64,000 nucleotides of DNA from Pseudarthrobacter sp. GA104 (GCF_009741265.1 NZ_WOWL01000001.1:3534001-3598000); one strand, 5' to 3'. Counted from the stretch's first letter, positions 46,920 through 55,832 are shown. The notes: generated by a model not told the origin, from the letters alone. Numbers and translations: made by a program.

Positions 46920-47423
46920 TTACTCAGGCAGCGGCCCGTGATTGCCCTGGATGTGTTCGAACACCAGGGTGGTTTCCGTGTGCCCCACCACCGGATCAGT
47001 TGCCAGGTTGTCCAGCACCCAGTCCCGCAGGTCCTCGGTAGTGGCGACGGCGATGTGCAGCAGATAGTCCACGGAGCCTGAGGTGTGGAACGTCGACAGC
47101 ACCGCGGGCAGGTGTGGCACCCGGGCAGTGAAGCGGTCAATCTGGTCGCGGTCGTGGGCGCGGAGGCGCACGGCAACCAATGCCTGCACGGACCGCCCGA
47201 TGGCAGAAAGGCTGAGCTTGGCCTCGTAGCCCTGCACGATCCCGCGTTCGGACAGGGCGCGCGTCCGCATCAGGGCAGTGGAAGGGGCAATCCCGACGAG
47301 TTCCGCAAGCTGCTTGTTGGAGATCCGGGCATCAGCCACCAGCGCGGCCAGGAGCCGTTCGTCAATCGCATCCAGCGGCTCAAGGTGCGCTCCCGGCCTG
47401 GGATTCCTGGCGTTCGTGCTCAC
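46920..47423 (-). CDS. Lrp/AsnC-family transcriptional regulator
   Basis: The 167-residue protein has the Lrp helix-turn-helix (LDAIDERLLAALVADARISNKQLAELVGIAPSTALMRTRAL) and a RAM domain with GSVDYLLHIAVATTEDL. GTG start behind GAGGAG; a TAGGAT lies further up, so this gene has a short leader. It lies downstream of, and on the same strand as, the second MFS gene but 131 bases away, and could act on either exporter. Confidence 0.9.
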   Translation of the reverse strand: MSTNARNPRPGAHLEPLDAIDERLLAALVADARISNKQLAELVGIAPSTALMRTRALSERGIVQGYEAKLSLSAIGRSVQALVAVRLRAHDRDQIDRFTARVPHLPAVLSTFHTSGSVDYLLHIAVATTEDLRDWVLDNLATDPVVGHTETTLVFEHIQGNHGPLPE

Positions 47424-47554
47424 TGCAACTCCTCAATGGTCCTCTGTTCATCCTAGACCTGCGAATATGCGCTTTCGCGCTTGTACGGGCCGCGCAGCCG
47501 AATTTTTGCGCCGCCGCCTGATTGGCAGGGGCAGATAATTCGTGGCGCTGCCTG

Positions 47555-48796
47555 TTACGCGCGAGGTCCTTCTGCCCGGGGATGGACGACGGCGACAGCA
47601 GCCGCAGTGAGGCAGGCCAGGACCATGACTGCCGCGGCCAGCGCGTTCCAGCCGAGGGACTGGAAGGCCAGTCCGCCCGCCCAGCCGATGATGCTGGACC
47701 CCAGGTAGTAGGCGAGGTTGTACAGCGAGGCGGCCTGCGCCCGGCCGGTGCTGGCGAGGGCGCCGGTCCAGCCTGCCCCGATGCTGTGGGCGGCGAAGAA
47801 GCCGCCGGTAAACAGCACAAGGCCGGCGAGTATCAGGGGGAGGGCCTGCGTCAGCGTCAGGGCAAGGCCCGCCGTCGAAAGTGCCAGGCCGGCGAGCAGG
47901 ACATTGCGGCGCCCGAAGCGCAGGGTCAGCCCTGCGGACCAGCGTGAGGTGACGGTCCCGGACAGGTAGGCCAGGAAGATCAGGCTGATCAACGTTGCAG
48001 GCAGGCCGAACGGTTCGCCCGAAAGCCGGAACCCCAGGTAGTTGTAGACCGCCACGAACCCGCCCATCATCAGGAAGGCCTGGCCGTAGAGGACCAGCAA
48101 GCGGACATTCCGCAGGTGGCCGCCCAAGGTCCGGAAGGCGCCGCGCAGCCCGGATGCAGGGGCGGAGACGAAGCCCCGGGCCCGCGGCACCAGGACCAGG
48201 AAGGCGACCGCGGCCAGCGTGGCAAGGATCGAAACAGCCAGTGCGGCGGCCCGCCAGCCCCACAGTTCACCGGCCGGCCCGGCCACCAGCCTGCCGGCAA
48301 GCCCGCCCAGCGTGGTGCCGGCAACATAGCTTCCCGCTGCCAGGGCCGTGTGCGCTTTGGTGACCTCCTCGTTGAGGTAGGCGATGGCAATGGCCGGGAT
48401 GCCGCCCAGTGCCATGCCTTCTATAAGGCGGAGGGTGAGCAGCATGCCAAAGCTGGTGGACAAGGGAACCAGCAGCCCCAGGACGGTGGCCAATGAGATA
48501 CCCCACGTCATCGCCCGGACCCGCCCTATGCGGTCCGCCAGGAAGGACCACGGGATCACCGTCACCGCAAGGCCCACGGTGGCCAGCGAGATGGTCAGGG
48601 CCGCCTCGGCCGCCGTGACCTGCAGGTCCGAGGCCAGGATCGGCAGGACGGCCTGGGTGGAATAGAGCTGCGCAAAGGTGGCAACACCCGCAAAGGAAAG
48701 GCCCGCGAGGATCCTGGCGTACGCCGTCGACCCCTTGGCATGACCTTCCCAACGAGGGGAAGGGCTGCTGCCGGCGGAACGGACGATGTGTGCCAT
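47555..48796 (-). CDS. MFS transporter, YnfM type
   Basis: The 413-residue protein has twelve membrane segments; FAQLYSTQAVLPILASDLQ at helix 1 and SFLADRIGRVRAMTWG after helix 2 are typical of the YnfM-like MFS group, putative arabinose/drug efflux proteins. The ATG has TAGGCT six bases upstream, so it is probably leaderless. The divergent LysR gene is its likely regulator; a palindromic repeat lies in the region between. Confidence 0.88.
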   Translation of the reverse strand: MAHIVRSAGSSPSPRWEGHAKGSTAYARILAGLSFAGVATFAQLYSTQAVLPILASDLQVTAAEAALTISLATVGLAVTVIPWSFLADRIGRVRAMTWGISLATVLGLLVPLSTSFGMLLTLRLIEGMALGGIPAIAIAYLNEEVTKAHTALAAGSYVAGTTLGGLAGRLVAGPAGELWGWRAAALAVSILATLAAVAFLVLVPRARGFVSAPASGLRGAFRTLGGHLRNVRLLVLYGQAFLMMGGFVAVYNYLGFRLSGEPFGLPATLISLIFLAYLSGTVTSRWSAGLTLRFGRRNVLLAGLALSTAGLALTLTQALPLILAGLVLFTGGFFAAHSIGAGWTGALASTGRAQAASLYNLAYYLGSSIIGWAGGLAFQSLGWNALAAAVMVLACLTAAAVAVVHPRAEGPRA

Positions 48797-48874
48797 CCGG
48801 CCAGCCTAGCTTTCACCCAATAGATGCCTCCAATGCATGCTTCGTGTAAAACTGATAGCCGATTTGCATGCTTT

Positions 48875-48940
48875 CCCAACTGGGTAGCGCTAAGTGTCGT
48901 TTTGAACGCCGAAAACGACACTTAGCGCTACCTACTTGGG
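48875..48940. repeat. Dispersed palindromic element, copy 2
   Basis: Arms 48875-48903 and 48912-48940 pair at 27 of 29 positions around an eight-base loop. The arms share the 19-base core TAGCGCTAAGTGTCGTTTT with copy 1 at 5491-5556. Here the element lies between two divergent genes, in the leader of the LysR gene, 29 bases before its start codon, so it is not a gene-end terminator. Confidence 0.93.
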
Positions 48941-48969
48941 CTGGCGCGGAGCAGGAAGGAGGCCGGCCC

Positions 48970-49944
48970 GTGGAACCGGACCAGAAACAGCTGGTGCAGT
49001 TGCTTCCGCTGCTGCCCGTGCTGGCCGAGCTGGGGCGGACGGAGCACGTCACGGAAACCGCGGAACTCCTTGGAGTACCCCAGTCCACGGTGAGCCGGGC
49101 GCTGGCCCGGGCGAGCGCCGTCGTCGGTACCGAACTCCTGGTCAGGGACGGCAGGGGAGTCCGGCTGACGCCCGCGGCACGGACCCTGCTGCCCTACATT
49201 GAGCAGGCGCTGACGGCGTTCCAGGCAGGGTTGGACGTTGTGCGGGACGAGTCGGACGTGGCCCGGGGGAGGGTCTCCCTGTCGTTCCAGCACACTTTCG
49301 GTGAGGCGACGTTGCCGCTCCTGATCAGTGCTTTCCGGAGCAGGCACCCGGGCGCAGTTTTCACCCTGAGCCAGGGCGCCCGCAACGCGTGCCTTGACGA
49401 ACTGGCGTCGGGCGAGTCCGATCTCGCCCTGACCGCACCGGTGGCGCCGCCGGGCCGGAACGTGTCCTCGGCGCCGCTGTACAGGGAGCCGCTCCGCCTG
49501 GTTGTGCACCACAGCCATCCCCTTGCCACGCGGCCGGCAGCCCGGCTTGCCGACATCAGGGGAGAGCCTTTTGTGGCGCTCGGGCCCGGATACGGGATGC
49601 GGTCGCTCACCGATGCCATGTTCCGCGAGGCCGGCTACCGGCCCCGCATCGCCTTCGAAAGCCAGGATTCTCACACGGTCCGCGGCCTGGTCTCGGCGGG
49701 CCTCGGAGTCAGCATCCTGCCGCCAGGCGGGGATGCCCCCGGACGGACGGTCAGCCCCGAAACCGGGAACCTCGGCTGGGTTGAGGTCCCGCTGGAGTCC
49801 GGCCTGGCTTTCCGCGAAGTGGGCCTGTCCTGGCGGCGGCGCAAGCCCGGGTCCGAACCCGTGCCGGTCCGGTTGTTCCGGGACATGGTGGTGACCGAAG
49901 GGCCCAGGCTCCTGGCCGGGCTGGTCAGGCAGCGGTCCCGCTGA
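48970..49944 (+). CDS. LysR-family transcriptional regulator
   Basis: The 324-residue protein has the LysR helix-turn-helix (HVTETAELLGVPQSTVSRALARASAVVGTELLVRDGRGVRLT, about 22-62) and the two-lobed effector domain (about 95-300). The GTG at 48970 is chosen because AGGAAGGAGG lies seven bases upstream; a longer reading frame would run through the palindromic repeat. By position it should regulate the divergent MFS gene. Confidence 0.92.
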   Translation: MEPDQKQLVQLLPLLPVLAELGRTEHVTETAELLGVPQSTVSRALARASAVVGTELLVRDGRGVRLTPAARTLLPYIEQALTAFQAGLDVVRDESDVARGRVSLSFQHTFGEATLPLLISAFRSRHPGAVFTLSQGARNACLDELASGESDLALTAPVAPPGRNVSSAPLYREPLRLVVHHSHPLATRPAARLADIRGEPFVALGPGYGMRSLTDAMFREAGYRPRIAFESQDSHTVRGLVSAGLGVSILPPGGDAPGRTVSPETGNLGWVEVPLESGLAFREVGLSWRRRKPGSEPVPVRLFRDMVVTEGPRLLAGLVRQRSR

Positions 49945-50010
49945 AGCGCGAGCGCCCGAAAGTGAGGCGGCCGGGGTGTCCCGCCGCTCCGGCACCATTA
50001 CCCTTGTGAC

Positions 50011-50940
50011 GTGACCAACGCTGAAAACTCCTCCGCACTCCCGGCCCCCAGTCCACTCCGCGGCGCCATCATCGGGCTGGATATCGGCGGGACGAAGACC
50101 CACGGTGTCCGTTTTGAGGACGGGGCTCCGGTTGCGGATGAGTCGGCCGGCAGTTCCAATGTGCAGAACGTCAGCCGCGACGAGGCGGCCGCCAACCTTG
50201 CCGACCTGTTTGCACGCATCGGCGGGGGCCAGGTGTCGCAGGTGTACGCCGGTTCCGGCGGCATTGATACCGACGACGACGCCGCCGCCCTGGCGTCCCT
50301 GATCCAGCCGCATGTCCCCGGCGCCCGGGTCACCGTGGTCCACGATTCGCGCCTGCTGCTCGCGGCAGGCTACGCGAGCACCGGTGTTGCGGTGATTGCG
50401 GGCACCGGCTCTGCAGCCTGGGGCAGGAATGCGGACGGCGGCGAAGCGCGGGCTGGCGGCTGGGGCTACCTTCTGGGCGATGAAGGCAGCGGATACTGGC
50501 TGGGCCGCGAAGCGGTGCGGCACAGCCTCCGGCGGATGAACCAGGGCCTGCCGGTGGACGTCCTGACTGCGTCTCTTTTGCAGTCCTGCGGGGTGGACGA
50601 TCCCAACCGGCTGATTGCGCTGTTCCATTCACCGAAAACCGGCCGGCGCTTCTGGGCGCAGCAGGCCCGGCTGGTAGTGGAGGCGGCGGCCGGCGGCCAC
50701 CCGGAGAGCCAGGCCCTGCTGGACCAGGCAGGTGAAGACCTTTCAGCGCTGGCCCTGCAGGTGCTGGGCCTGCTTGGCATCACCGGGCCGGTGATCCTGG
50801 GCGGCGGCCTGGGCATGAATGTTGCCCCGCTGCAGCACTCCTTCCGCCGCCGCCTCAAGGACGCGGGCGTGACCGACATCCGGGTGCTGGACCAGGAACC
50901 GGTGTTCGGTGTGCTGCAGTTGGTGGCCGAGCAGACCTGA
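50011..50940 (+). CDS. BadF/BadG/NAGK-type kinase (N-acetylglucosamine kinase-like)
   Basis: The 309-residue ASKHA-fold protein has phosphate-1 motif GLDIGGTKTHGVRF (22-35), VIAGTGSAAWGR for phosphate-2 and a WGYLLGDEGSGYWLGREA segment typical of the BadF/NAGK group, which phosphorylates amino sugars. The sugar is not certain. GTG start with TACCCT six bases upstream (leaderless). It stands alone, with the pirin gene convergent five bases later. Confidence 0.85.
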   Translation: MTNAENSSALPAPSPLRGAIIGLDIGGTKTHGVRFEDGAPVADESAGSSNVQNVSRDEAAANLADLFARIGGGQVSQVYAGSGGIDTDDDAAALASLIQPHVPGARVTVVHDSRLLLAAGYASTGVAVIAGTGSAAWGRNADGGEARAGGWGYLLGDEGSGYWLGREAVRHSLRRMNQGLPVDVLTASLLQSCGVDDPNRLIALFHSPKTGRRFWAQQARLVVEAAAGGHPESQALLDQAGEDLSALALQVLGLLGITGPVILGGGLGMNVAPLQHSFRRRLKDAGVTDIRVLDQEPVFGVLQLVAEQT

Positions 50941-50945
50941 GTGGA

Positions 50946-51968
50946 TCAGTCCCCCCGGAGCCGTTTCCGGGGCGTGAGCCGCACGCCCGGCAGCGGCGGA
51001 GCAGGAATGCGGCCCGCCTCCGGTCCAGCGTCAGGACCGTGGCCGTGAACCACGCCGTACCGGGCTGCTGCCTCCTCCGTTTCGGGCAGTCCGGCCTGGG
51101 CTTCCCAGTCACTCCGTGCCTGCTCCACTTCGTCGTGGGTACGGCCAACGAAGTTCCACCACATCAGCAGTTCCTCCTGGAACGGCTCGCCTCCAATGAG
51201 GAGGAAGCGCGTCCCGGGAAGCGCCTGCACCTGGAGTTCCGTACGCCCGGTGCCCAGGTAGCCCAGCGGGCCGGGCGGAACCTCCTGGCCGTCCACCGCC
51301 AGCCCGCCGTCGAGCACCAGGATTCCGTGCTCGAAGCCGGCGTTGAGCGGCAACACCGCTGCGCCGCTGCACGAAACGTCCGCGCCCACGATCGGTGAGT
51401 ACATCGTTGCCGGCGAGGTGACGCCGGCGAGTTCGCCCACCATGACGGTGGCCGTGAACCCCTGGCCGCCGGCCCGGGGAAGTTCTCGGTGCTGCTCGAA
51501 GGCCGGCTGCCGGTGCCGTTCACCCTCAGGCAGGGCCACCCAGAGCTGCAGGCCACGCTGAACCGGCAGGGCCTCCCCGGCAGGCGGCAGCACGGCGAAC
51601 TCCGAGTGGGAGACGCCGTGGCCGGCCGTCATGATGTTCAGCTCGCCAGGCCGGACCACCACGTCGCTGCCCACGCTGTCGCGGTGCCGGATATGGCCGG
51701 CGAGGGGCCAGGTCACGGTCTGGAGGCCGATATGGGGATGCGGGAGCACGGACATCGCCGTCCGGTCAGGGCCGAAGCTGTCCAGGAAACACCACGCCCC
51801 GATGGTGGGGAGGCCGCGCTGCGGCAGCGTCCGCTGGACGTTCATGGCCCGGACGCCGCCGAGCGGCACTTCGCGTTGCGGCCACAGCTGCAGGCAAGGC
51901 CCGGATGTACCGTCCGCGCCTGCCGGCGGGCACACTTCCTGCTGGGGTGCTATTTCCAAGTTGGTCAC
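50946..51968 (-). CDS. Pirin family protein
   Basis: The 340-residue bicupin has the pirin metal site in the N-terminal domain: H77 and H79 (LPHPHIGLQTVTW), H121 and E123 (AGHGVSHSE). Pirins bind iron; bacterial members include quercetinase-like enzymes and redox-linked regulators, and the role here is open. The C-terminal ~70 residues extend past the usual end and are Pro/Arg-rich. GTG start with TAGAGT six bases upstream. Confidence 0.9.
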   Translation of the reverse strand: MTNLEIAPQQEVCPPAGADGTSGPCLQLWPQREVPLGGVRAMNVQRTLPQRGLPTIGAWCFLDSFGPDRTAMSVLPHPHIGLQTVTWPLAGHIRHRDSVGSDVVVRPGELNIMTAGHGVSHSEFAVLPPAGEALPVQRGLQLWVALPEGERHRQPAFEQHRELPRAGGQGFTATVMVGELAGVTSPATMYSPIVGADVSCSGAAVLPLNAGFEHGILVLDGGLAVDGQEVPPGPLGYLGTGRTELQVQALPGTRFLLIGGEPFQEELLMWWNFVGRTHDEVEQARSDWEAQAGLPETEEAAARYGVVHGHGPDAGPEAGRIPAPPLPGVRLTPRKRLRGD

Positions 51969-52071
51969 GAATCCACTCTAGGCCGGACGAAGCACGTCGG
52001 GCACGGTTCCAGGCCCTCCAGTTGTTCCGGCCGAAAATGGGCTCCCATCCGGGCCGCTCCCGGCTCCGAAT

Positions 52072-52145
52072 GGTTACAGTAGGGATTCCTTTGCCCGGAT
52101 TCGGGACGCTGCAGGGTGTTGCCGGCCCCGGATTGGGTTACCGTA
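52072..52145. promoter_or_regulatory. Repeated GGTTAC-N-GTA boxes upstream of the opu operon
   Basis: GGTTACAGTA (52072-52081) and GGTTACCGTA (52136-52145) are 64 bases apart in the 249-base gap between pirin and the transporter operon. The second is part of an 11-base palindrome, GTTACCGTAAC (52137-52147). Each contains a TANNNT -10-like hexamer. They could be operator sites or two promoters; I cannot tell which. Confidence 0.4.
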
Positions 52146-52217
52146 ACTATCAGCGTCCTGATGACAATGTCGCGGTGCTTCCAGGAGCCCGTCCCAGAGA
52201 ACAGGTAAGTCCGCACC

Positions 52218-53315
52218 ATGGACCAGGCGATGATCGAGTTTGAGAGCGTTACCAAGCAGTACCAGGGCGGACAGCCGGCCGTGGACAACCTCTCCATGTC
52301 CATCAGCAAAGGCTCCATCACCGTTCTGGTTGGTCCGTCCGGCTGCGGCAAGACGACCACGCTGCGCATGATCAACAGGATGGTGGAGCCCACTTCCGGG
52401 ACCATCACGGTGGGCGGCAGGGACGTGACCGCCGTCCCGGCAGCTGAACTGCGCCGCTCGATGGGCTACGTGATGCAGTCAGCGGGGCTGTTGCCGCACC
52501 GCTCGGTGCTGGACAACATCGCCACCGTTCCCCGGCTGAACGGCGTGTCCAAGTCCGAAGCCCGGCGGCGCGCCGAGGAACTCCTGGACGTTGTGGGCCT
52601 GGCCCGCCCGCTCGGCAGGCGCTACCCGTCGCAGCTCTCCGGCGGCCAGCAGCAGCGCGTGGGGGTAGCGCGTGCGCTCGCCGCCGATCCTCCCGTCCTG
52701 CTTATGGACGAACCTTTCAGCGCCGTGGACCCGGTGGTCCGCGATGAACTCCAGCAGGAACTGCTGCGGCTCCAGAAGGACCTGGCCAAGACCATCGTGT
52801 TCGTCACCCACGACATCGACGAGGCCACCGTCCTGGGGGACAAAGTGGCGGTCTTCGCGGTGGGCGGGAAGCTCGCCCAATACGCCACCCCTGAGGAAAT
52901 CCTCCGCGCGCCGGCAAATGACTTCGTGGCCTCATTCGTGGGACGGGACCGTGGCTTCCGGCACCTGGGCTTCACCCCGTCCGACGGCGTCACCATCCAT
53001 CCGGTGCCAACGCTCGTCCGCGGCCGCAGCGTCAACACGGATCCGGGCGCCGCCGACGGCTGGCAGCTGGTGGTGGACGAGGAGATGCGCCCGCTCGGCT
53101 GGTCCACTCCCGGCACTGACGAAGGCCTCATCCCCGGCGGTTCCCTGTTCCGCCCGGGGGAAAGCCTGCGCCGCGCGCTTGATGCCGCGCTTTCCTCGCC
53201 GTCGGGCCTGGGCGTGGCAGTGGATGGAGAGGGCAAGGTGATGGGCGTGATCCGCGGCGGAGAAGTGCTGGCCCTCATTGAAGAGGCACGCCAGCTCCGG
53301 CAGGCTGCACTCTGA
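52218..53315 (+). CDS. Betaine/choline/carnitine-type ABC transporter ATP-binding protein (OpuCA/OpuBA-like)
   Basis: The 365-residue ATPase has Walker A GPSGCGKTT (39-47), signature LSGGQQQR and Walker B LLMDEPF, with an extra C-terminal region (about 235-365) that looks like a degenerate CBS module, as in osmoregulated quaternary-amine importers where it senses ionic strength. It energises the two permeases that follow. ATG start; the leader is about 70 bases or more. First gene of a four-gene coupled operon. Confidence 0.9.
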   Translation: MDQAMIEFESVTKQYQGGQPAVDNLSMSISKGSITVLVGPSGCGKTTTLRMINRMVEPTSGTITVGGRDVTAVPAAELRRSMGYVMQSAGLLPHRSVLDNIATVPRLNGVSKSEARRRAEELLDVVGLARPLGRRYPSQLSGGQQQRVGVARALAADPPVLLMDEPFSAVDPVVRDELQQELLRLQKDLAKTIVFVTHDIDEATVLGDKVAVFAVGGKLAQYATPEEILRAPANDFVASFVGRDRGFRHLGFTPSDGVTIHPVPTLVRGRSVNTDPGAADGWQLVVDEEMRPLGWSTPGTDEGLIPGGSLFRPGESLRRALDAALSSPSGLGVAVDGEGKVMGVIRGGEVLALIEEARQLRQAAL

Positions 53316-54046
53316 TGGAGTGGTTCCTCGCCAACAGCGGCATGGTCCTGGAGCGCGCCGGCCAGCATCTGGTGCTGGCCCTCGTCCCCATGGTCCTGGG
53401 GCTGGTCATCTCCATCCCCCTCGCGCAGCTGGCGCGGCAGAACCGGGCGCTCCGCTCGGTGCTGCTCACAGCCTCCTCGCTCCTGTACACCATTCCTTCG
53501 CTGGCGCTGTTCATCATCCTGCCCACCGTCCTGGGCACCAGGATCCTGGATCCGGTCAACGTGGTGGTGGCCCTGACCATCTATGCCGTTGCCCTGCTGG
53601 TCCGGGCCGCCCTGGACGCCTTCGATTCGGTCAGCCAGGACGTGAGCCAGGCCGCCGTCGCCATGGGGTTCAAGCCGTTGGCCCGGTTCCTCCGCGTGGA
53701 CCTTCCGCTGTCCCTGCCGGTCCTGTTCGCAGGGCTCCGGGTGGTGTCGGTCAGCAACATCTCCCTTGTCAGCGTGGCAGCCCTGCTGGGCATCGGAAAC
53801 CTGGGGATGCTGTTCACATCAGGACTGCAGCGGGGCTTCGTGACCGAAATCGTGGTGGGCATCATCGCCATCCTCATCCTTGCGCTGCTGATGGATGCGG
53901 TCCTGGTCCTGCTGGAACGCATCCTCACTCCATGGGAGCGGGCGGGGAAGCGGCCGGACCGGCAGCCGGAAGCGGGGACCGTTGGCGAGGCACTTGACCC
54001 GGCCCTCGGGCTGGCCCGGCCCAAGACGGGAGGCGGAAACGCATGA
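53315..54046 (+). CDS. Betaine/choline-type ABC transporter permease (OpuCB-like)
   Basis: The 243-residue membrane protein has about five or six transmembrane segments and the permease EAA-like loop (QAAVAMGFKPLARFLRVDLPLSLPVLFAGLR). Short permeases of this size pair as heterodimers in the OpuB/OpuC group. The ATG overlaps the stop of the ATPase gene by one base (TGATG). The C-terminal ~30 residues are hydrophilic. Confidence 0.9.
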   Translation: MEWFLANSGMVLERAGQHLVLALVPMVLGLVISIPLAQLARQNRALRSVLLTASSLLYTIPSLALFIILPTVLGTRILDPVNVVVALTIYAVALLVRAALDAFDSVSQDVSQAAVAMGFKPLARFLRVDLPLSLPVLFAGLRVVSVSNISLVSVAALLGIGNLGMLFTSGLQRGFVTEIVVGIIAILILALLMDAVLVLLERILTPWERAGKRPDRQPEAGTVGEALDPALGLARPKTGGGNA

Positions 54047-54789
54047 GCAACGTTTTCGCCGATACCTTCGCCTGGCTGGCCGACCCCCTGCACTGGACAG
54101 GAAGCGCCGGGATCCCCGCCCGGCTGGGCGAACACCTCCAGTACACCGGCCTGGTGATGCTGATCGCGGCCGCCATCGCCGTCCCCGTAGGCATGTATGT
54201 AGGCCACACCGGCAGGGGACGGGTTGCGGTGGTTGCGCTCGCCGGCGCGCTGCGTGCGCTGCCCACACTGGGCCTGCTGACGCTCTTTGTGCTGCTTGCC
54301 GGGATCGGGCTGATGCCCCCCATCTGGGCGCTGGTCATCCTCACTGTCCCGCCCCTGCTCGCGGGCACCTATGCCGGCATCTCCAGCGTGGACCGCAACG
54401 TGGTGGACGCCGCGCGTGCCATGGGCATGACCGAACTGCAGGTCCTCTTCCGGGCGGAGCTGCCCAACGCGCTCACCGTAATGTTCGGCGGCTTCCGCAC
54501 CGGCGTGCTGCAGGTGATCGCCACGGTTTCCGTGGTGGCGTACATCAACCTGGGCGGCCTGGGCCGGTACCTTTTCGACGGACTGGTCCTCAGCGACTTC
54601 CCCCAGATGCTCGGCGGTTCCCTGCTCATCGCGGCGCTGGCGATCGCCGTCGACCTTGTCCTCTCCCTTTTCCAGAGGCTGTTCCTGGCAACAGGCGCCT
54701 CGGGGCAGTCCCGCCGCAGCCAGCAGGCTACGGCCGATCTCACAGACCCCGTCCTCACGGAGGCTGTGGTACCAGGAGGTAAATCATGA
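54043..54789 (+). CDS. Betaine/choline-type ABC transporter permease (OpuCD-like)
   Basis: The 248-residue second permease has the same fold as its neighbour, with the coupling loop DAARAMGMTELQVLFRAELPNALTVMFGGFR. Together with the upstream permease it forms the membrane channel. It overlaps both neighbours by four bases (ATGA). Confidence 0.9.
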   Translation: MSNVFADTFAWLADPLHWTGSAGIPARLGEHLQYTGLVMLIAAAIAVPVGMYVGHTGRGRVAVVALAGALRALPTLGLLTLFVLLAGIGLMPPIWALVILTVPPLLAGTYAGISSVDRNVVDAARAMGMTELQVLFRAELPNALTVMFGGFRTGVLQVIATVSVVAYINLGGLGRYLFDGLVLSDFPQMLGGSLLIAALAIAVDLVLSLFQRLFLATGASGQSRRSQQATADLTDPVLTEAVVPGGKS

Positions 54790-55748
54790 AAGAAAGCCGT
54801 CCATACCATCCCGGCAGGCGGGCATTCGGCGGCCTCGCCGCAGGGCTCGGCCTGGCCATGGCGCTGTCTGCCTGCGGCGGATCCTCGGATCCACTGAGCA
54901 AGGCGCCGGCCAGCAGCGGAGCGGCCTCCGGGGGAGCAACATCCCTGGTGATTGGCTCAGCCGACTTCACCGAAAGCCAGATCATCGGCGAACTGTACGC
55001 CGGGGCGCTGAACGCGGCCGGCGTCACGGCCACCACCAAGCCCAACATCGGCTCCCGCGAGGTGTACTTCAAGGCAGTCCAGGACGGTTCCGTGGACGTC
55101 ATTCCGGATTACACCGGCAACCTGCTGCTGCACGTGGACAAGGAAGCCTCCGAGGTGTCAGCGGAAGACATCGCCAAGGCGCTGCCGGACAAGCTGCCCG
55201 GCGGGCTGGCCATCCTGGAACCGGCCAAGGCAGAAGACAAGGACGCCATGGTGGTCACCAAGGCAACCGCCGAAAAGTACCAGCTGAAGTCCATTGAGGA
55301 CCTGGCCAAGGTCTGCAGCGAGATCGTGGTTGGAGCTCCGGCCACCTTCGCTGAGCGCGCCTACGGCCTGCCGGGCCTGAAGAAGAACTACAACTGCGAG
55401 CCCAAGAAGCTGGAGCCGTTCAGTGACGGCGGCGGTCCCGTGACCCTGAAGGCACTCCTGGAGGACCAGGTGCAGGTGGCGGACATCTACACCACTACCC
55501 CGTCCATCGCGGACAACGATCTTGTGGTGCTCGAGGACCCCAAGAACAACTTCATTGCCCAGCAGGTGGTTCCGCTGTACAACGAGGCGAAGATGACGGA
55601 CAAGGCGAAGGAAGCCCTCAACTCGGTGTCCCGCGTGCTGACCACCGAGGACCTGATCAACCTGAACAGGGCCGTCAGCGGCAGCCAGAAGCAGGGTGCC
55701 AAGGAAGCCGCGCAGGCGTGGCTGAAGGAAAAGGGCATCGTGAAGTAG
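54786..55748 (+). CDS. Substrate-binding lipoprotein of the betaine/choline-type importer (OpuCC-like)
   Basis: The 320-residue protein has a lipobox SAC (Cys about 30) and an OpuAC-type binding domain (LVIGSADFTESQIIGELYAGAL, NIGSREVYFKAVQDGSVDVIPDYTGNLLL, VQVADIYTTTPSI). This is the quaternary-amine / osmoprotectant binding group; related OsmF proteins have low betaine affinity, so the exact ligand is open. It ends the operon; a strong hairpin follows 42 bases after the stop. Confidence 0.92.
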   Translation: MKESRPYHPGRRAFGGLAAGLGLAMALSACGGSSDPLSKAPASSGAASGGATSLVIGSADFTESQIIGELYAGALNAAGVTATTKPNIGSREVYFKAVQDGSVDVIPDYTGNLLLHVDKEASEVSAEDIAKALPDKLPGGLAILEPAKAEDKDAMVVTKATAEKYQLKSIEDLAKVCSEIVVGAPATFAERAYGLPGLKKNYNCEPKKLEPFSDGGGPVTLKALLEDQVQVADIYTTTPSIADNDLVVLEDPKNNFIAQQVVPLYNEAKMTDKAKEALNSVSRVLTTEDLINLNRAVSGSQKQGAKEAAQAWLKEKGIVK

Positions 55749-55763
55749 CAACTGCATCGCGCC

Positions 55764-55780
55764 GCCATCGGTGCGATGGC
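55764..55780. other. Small palindrome after the opu operon
   Basis: GCCATCG-GTG-CGATGGC is a perfect seven-pair inverted repeat 16 bases after the operon's last stop and just before the larger hairpin. Confidence 0.5.
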
Positions 55781-55790
55781 TCAGCAGTAC

Positions 55791-55832
55791 GACGGCGGCT
55801 GCCGGACCTTCGGAGGTCCGGCAGCCGCCGTC
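55791..55832. terminator. Strong hairpin terminator with TTCG-type loop after the opu operon
   Basis: A perfect 19-bp stem (55791-55809 with 55814-55832) closes on TCGG inside CTTCGGAG, an extra-stable tetraloop arrangement. No T-run follows, as in many actinobacterial terminators. Confidence 0.8.
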
